DNA of 22,609 bases from Modestobacter sp. (GTDB lineage: Bacteria > Actinomycetota > Actinomycetes > Mycobacteriales > Geodermatophilaceae): the NCBI GenBank assembly GCA_025966175.1, contig JAOPVN010000361.1, positions 1 through 22,609 on the forward strand. The letters run 5' to 3'. The notes beneath the pieces are model-generated. The model was not told the DNA's origin. It saw only the letters and a list, made by a program, of their open reading frames with translations, and did not search any database. Within the stretch, counting starts at the first letter, position 1. Each line of letters opens with the position of its first letter. The translations under genes and the position numbers were made by a program. Shown here one piece after another: positions 22,083-22,609 of the stretch.

Positions 22083-22609
22083 ATGCGGTCGGCGCAGGAT
22101 CCGGGACGCCCCTGGGGGCGGTCTGGTGCTGCGCGGGTCGCCGGCCAGATCGCGGTGGTGTGTGCCGTCGCCGCGGCGAGCTGGGTGCTCGTCCGGTACG
22201 TGGTGAAGTCACCCTTCCACCACTACATGGACCTGGGCATCTACCGCAGCGCGGTCATCTGGTGGCTGCACGGCGAGCCCCTCTACTCCTTTCCCCGGCC
22301 GCATGCCGGCTTCGGGTTCACCTACCCGCCGTTCGCGGCGCTGCTGATGTCGCCGCTGGCCGCGGTCAGCCTCCGCGTCGCGGGCACGGTGCACACCGTC
22401 GCCTGCGTCGTCGCGGTGGCGGTCACCACCTGGTGGCTGGTGACGCCGGTGGCACGGCGGGCCGGCTGGCCCCCGTGGTTCGCGGTGGGACTGGCGCTGC
22501 CGGTGGTCCTCGGGTTCGACCCGATCCGGGAGACGATGGGCTGGGGACAGGTGAACCTGTTCCTCGTCGCGCTCGTCCTGGTCGACGTCGCGGCGCTGCG
22601 CCGCGGGAA
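22083..22609 (+). CDS. GT87-type (DUF2029) polyprenol-dependent mannosyltransferase, 3' end outside window
   Basis: Open frame from ATG 22083 to the window edge (175 codons, no stop). A short cytoplasmic start (MRSAQDPGRPWG) is followed by several hydrophobic segments: VAGQIAVVCAVAAASWVLV, FTYPPFAALLMSPLAAVSL, TVHTVACVVAVAVTTWWLV, WFAVGLALPVVLGF and VNLFLVALVLVDVAAL. MDLGIYRSAVIWWLHGEPLY and GFTYPPFAALLMSPL, then WGQVNLFLVALVLVD, are characteristic of actinobacterial GT87 alpha-mannosyltransferases (PimE-like), which use polyprenyl-phosphate mannose at the membrane to build lipoglycans. The exact acceptor cannot be told from this part. It starts 22 bp after asd with no good Shine-Dalgarno, perhaps read from the asd transcript. 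Confidence 0.82.
   Translation, partial: MRSAQDPGRPWGRSGAARVAGQIAVVCAVAAASWVLVRYVVKSPFHHYMDLGIYRSAVIWWLHGEPLYSFPRPHAGFGFTYPPFAALLMSPLAAVSLRVAGTVHTVACVVAVAVTTWWLVTPVARRAGWPPWFAVGLALPVVLGFDPIRETMGWGQVNLFLVALVLVDVAALRRG

Overview
The window is very GC-rich and densely coded, with GTG and ATG starts, CUT1 sugar ABC transporters, a leuA - lysC - asd neighbourhood and an internal lysC-beta start. This fits a high-GC actinobacterium. Codon use, the leuA/lysC/asd arrangement and a recurring GC-rich hairpin after stop codons suggest Geodermatophilaceae (Blastococcus, Geodermatophilus or Modestobacter type). The family assignment is an inference made without any database search.

Region 1 (1-9514) is a plant-polysaccharide / beta-glucoside utilisation locus. 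A secreted GH6 cellulase (5' end outside the window) converges on a minus-strand operon. That operon reads sugar-binding lipoprotein, two CUT1 permeases, MsmX/UgpC-type ATPase, GH1 beta-glucosidase and a GH88/GH105-like hydrolase. A divergent LacI-family regulator faces it across a 206-bp region that holds a CelR/CebR-like near-palindrome. The expected flow is: extracellular cellulose is cut to short oligosaccharides, these are imported by the ABC transporter, then hydrolysed in the cytoplasm by GH1, under LacI control. A strong hairpin between the binding-protein gene and the first permease, and another between the ATPase and GH1 genes, could tune relative expression.

Region 2 (9515-13223) is a translationally coupled three-gene operon: circularly permuted ATP-grasp protein, alpha-E (DUF403) protein and transglutaminase-like cysteine peptidase. 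This gene set recurs in many bacteria and its chemistry is still poorly understood. Its first gene ends in a Gln-rich tail whose DNA carries two identical 20-bp palindromes.

Region 3 (13224-17081) has an ABC-F ATPase gene converging on leuA. Upstream of leuA is a 15-codon leader peptide with three consecutive Leu codons and an Ile codon, followed by a strong hairpin: a leucine-responsive attenuator.

Region 4 (17082-22609) has an XRE-type HTH protein with a six-cysteine tail, an array of inverted repeats, a phospholipase D-like protein and the divergent lysC-asd operon (first two steps of the aspartate pathway; lysC has an internal start for its beta subunit). It ends with the start of a GT87-type polyprenol-dependent mannosyltransferase cut by the window edge.

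The most unusual signal is a family of four structured elements (3735-3791, 9519-9574, 13171-13223, 15128-15182), each placed within about 12 nt after a stop codon. Their two stems change by compensating substitutions, while a 10-nt loop and a bulged A are conserved. No rRNA, tRNA, CRISPR array, insertion sequence or phage gene was seen.
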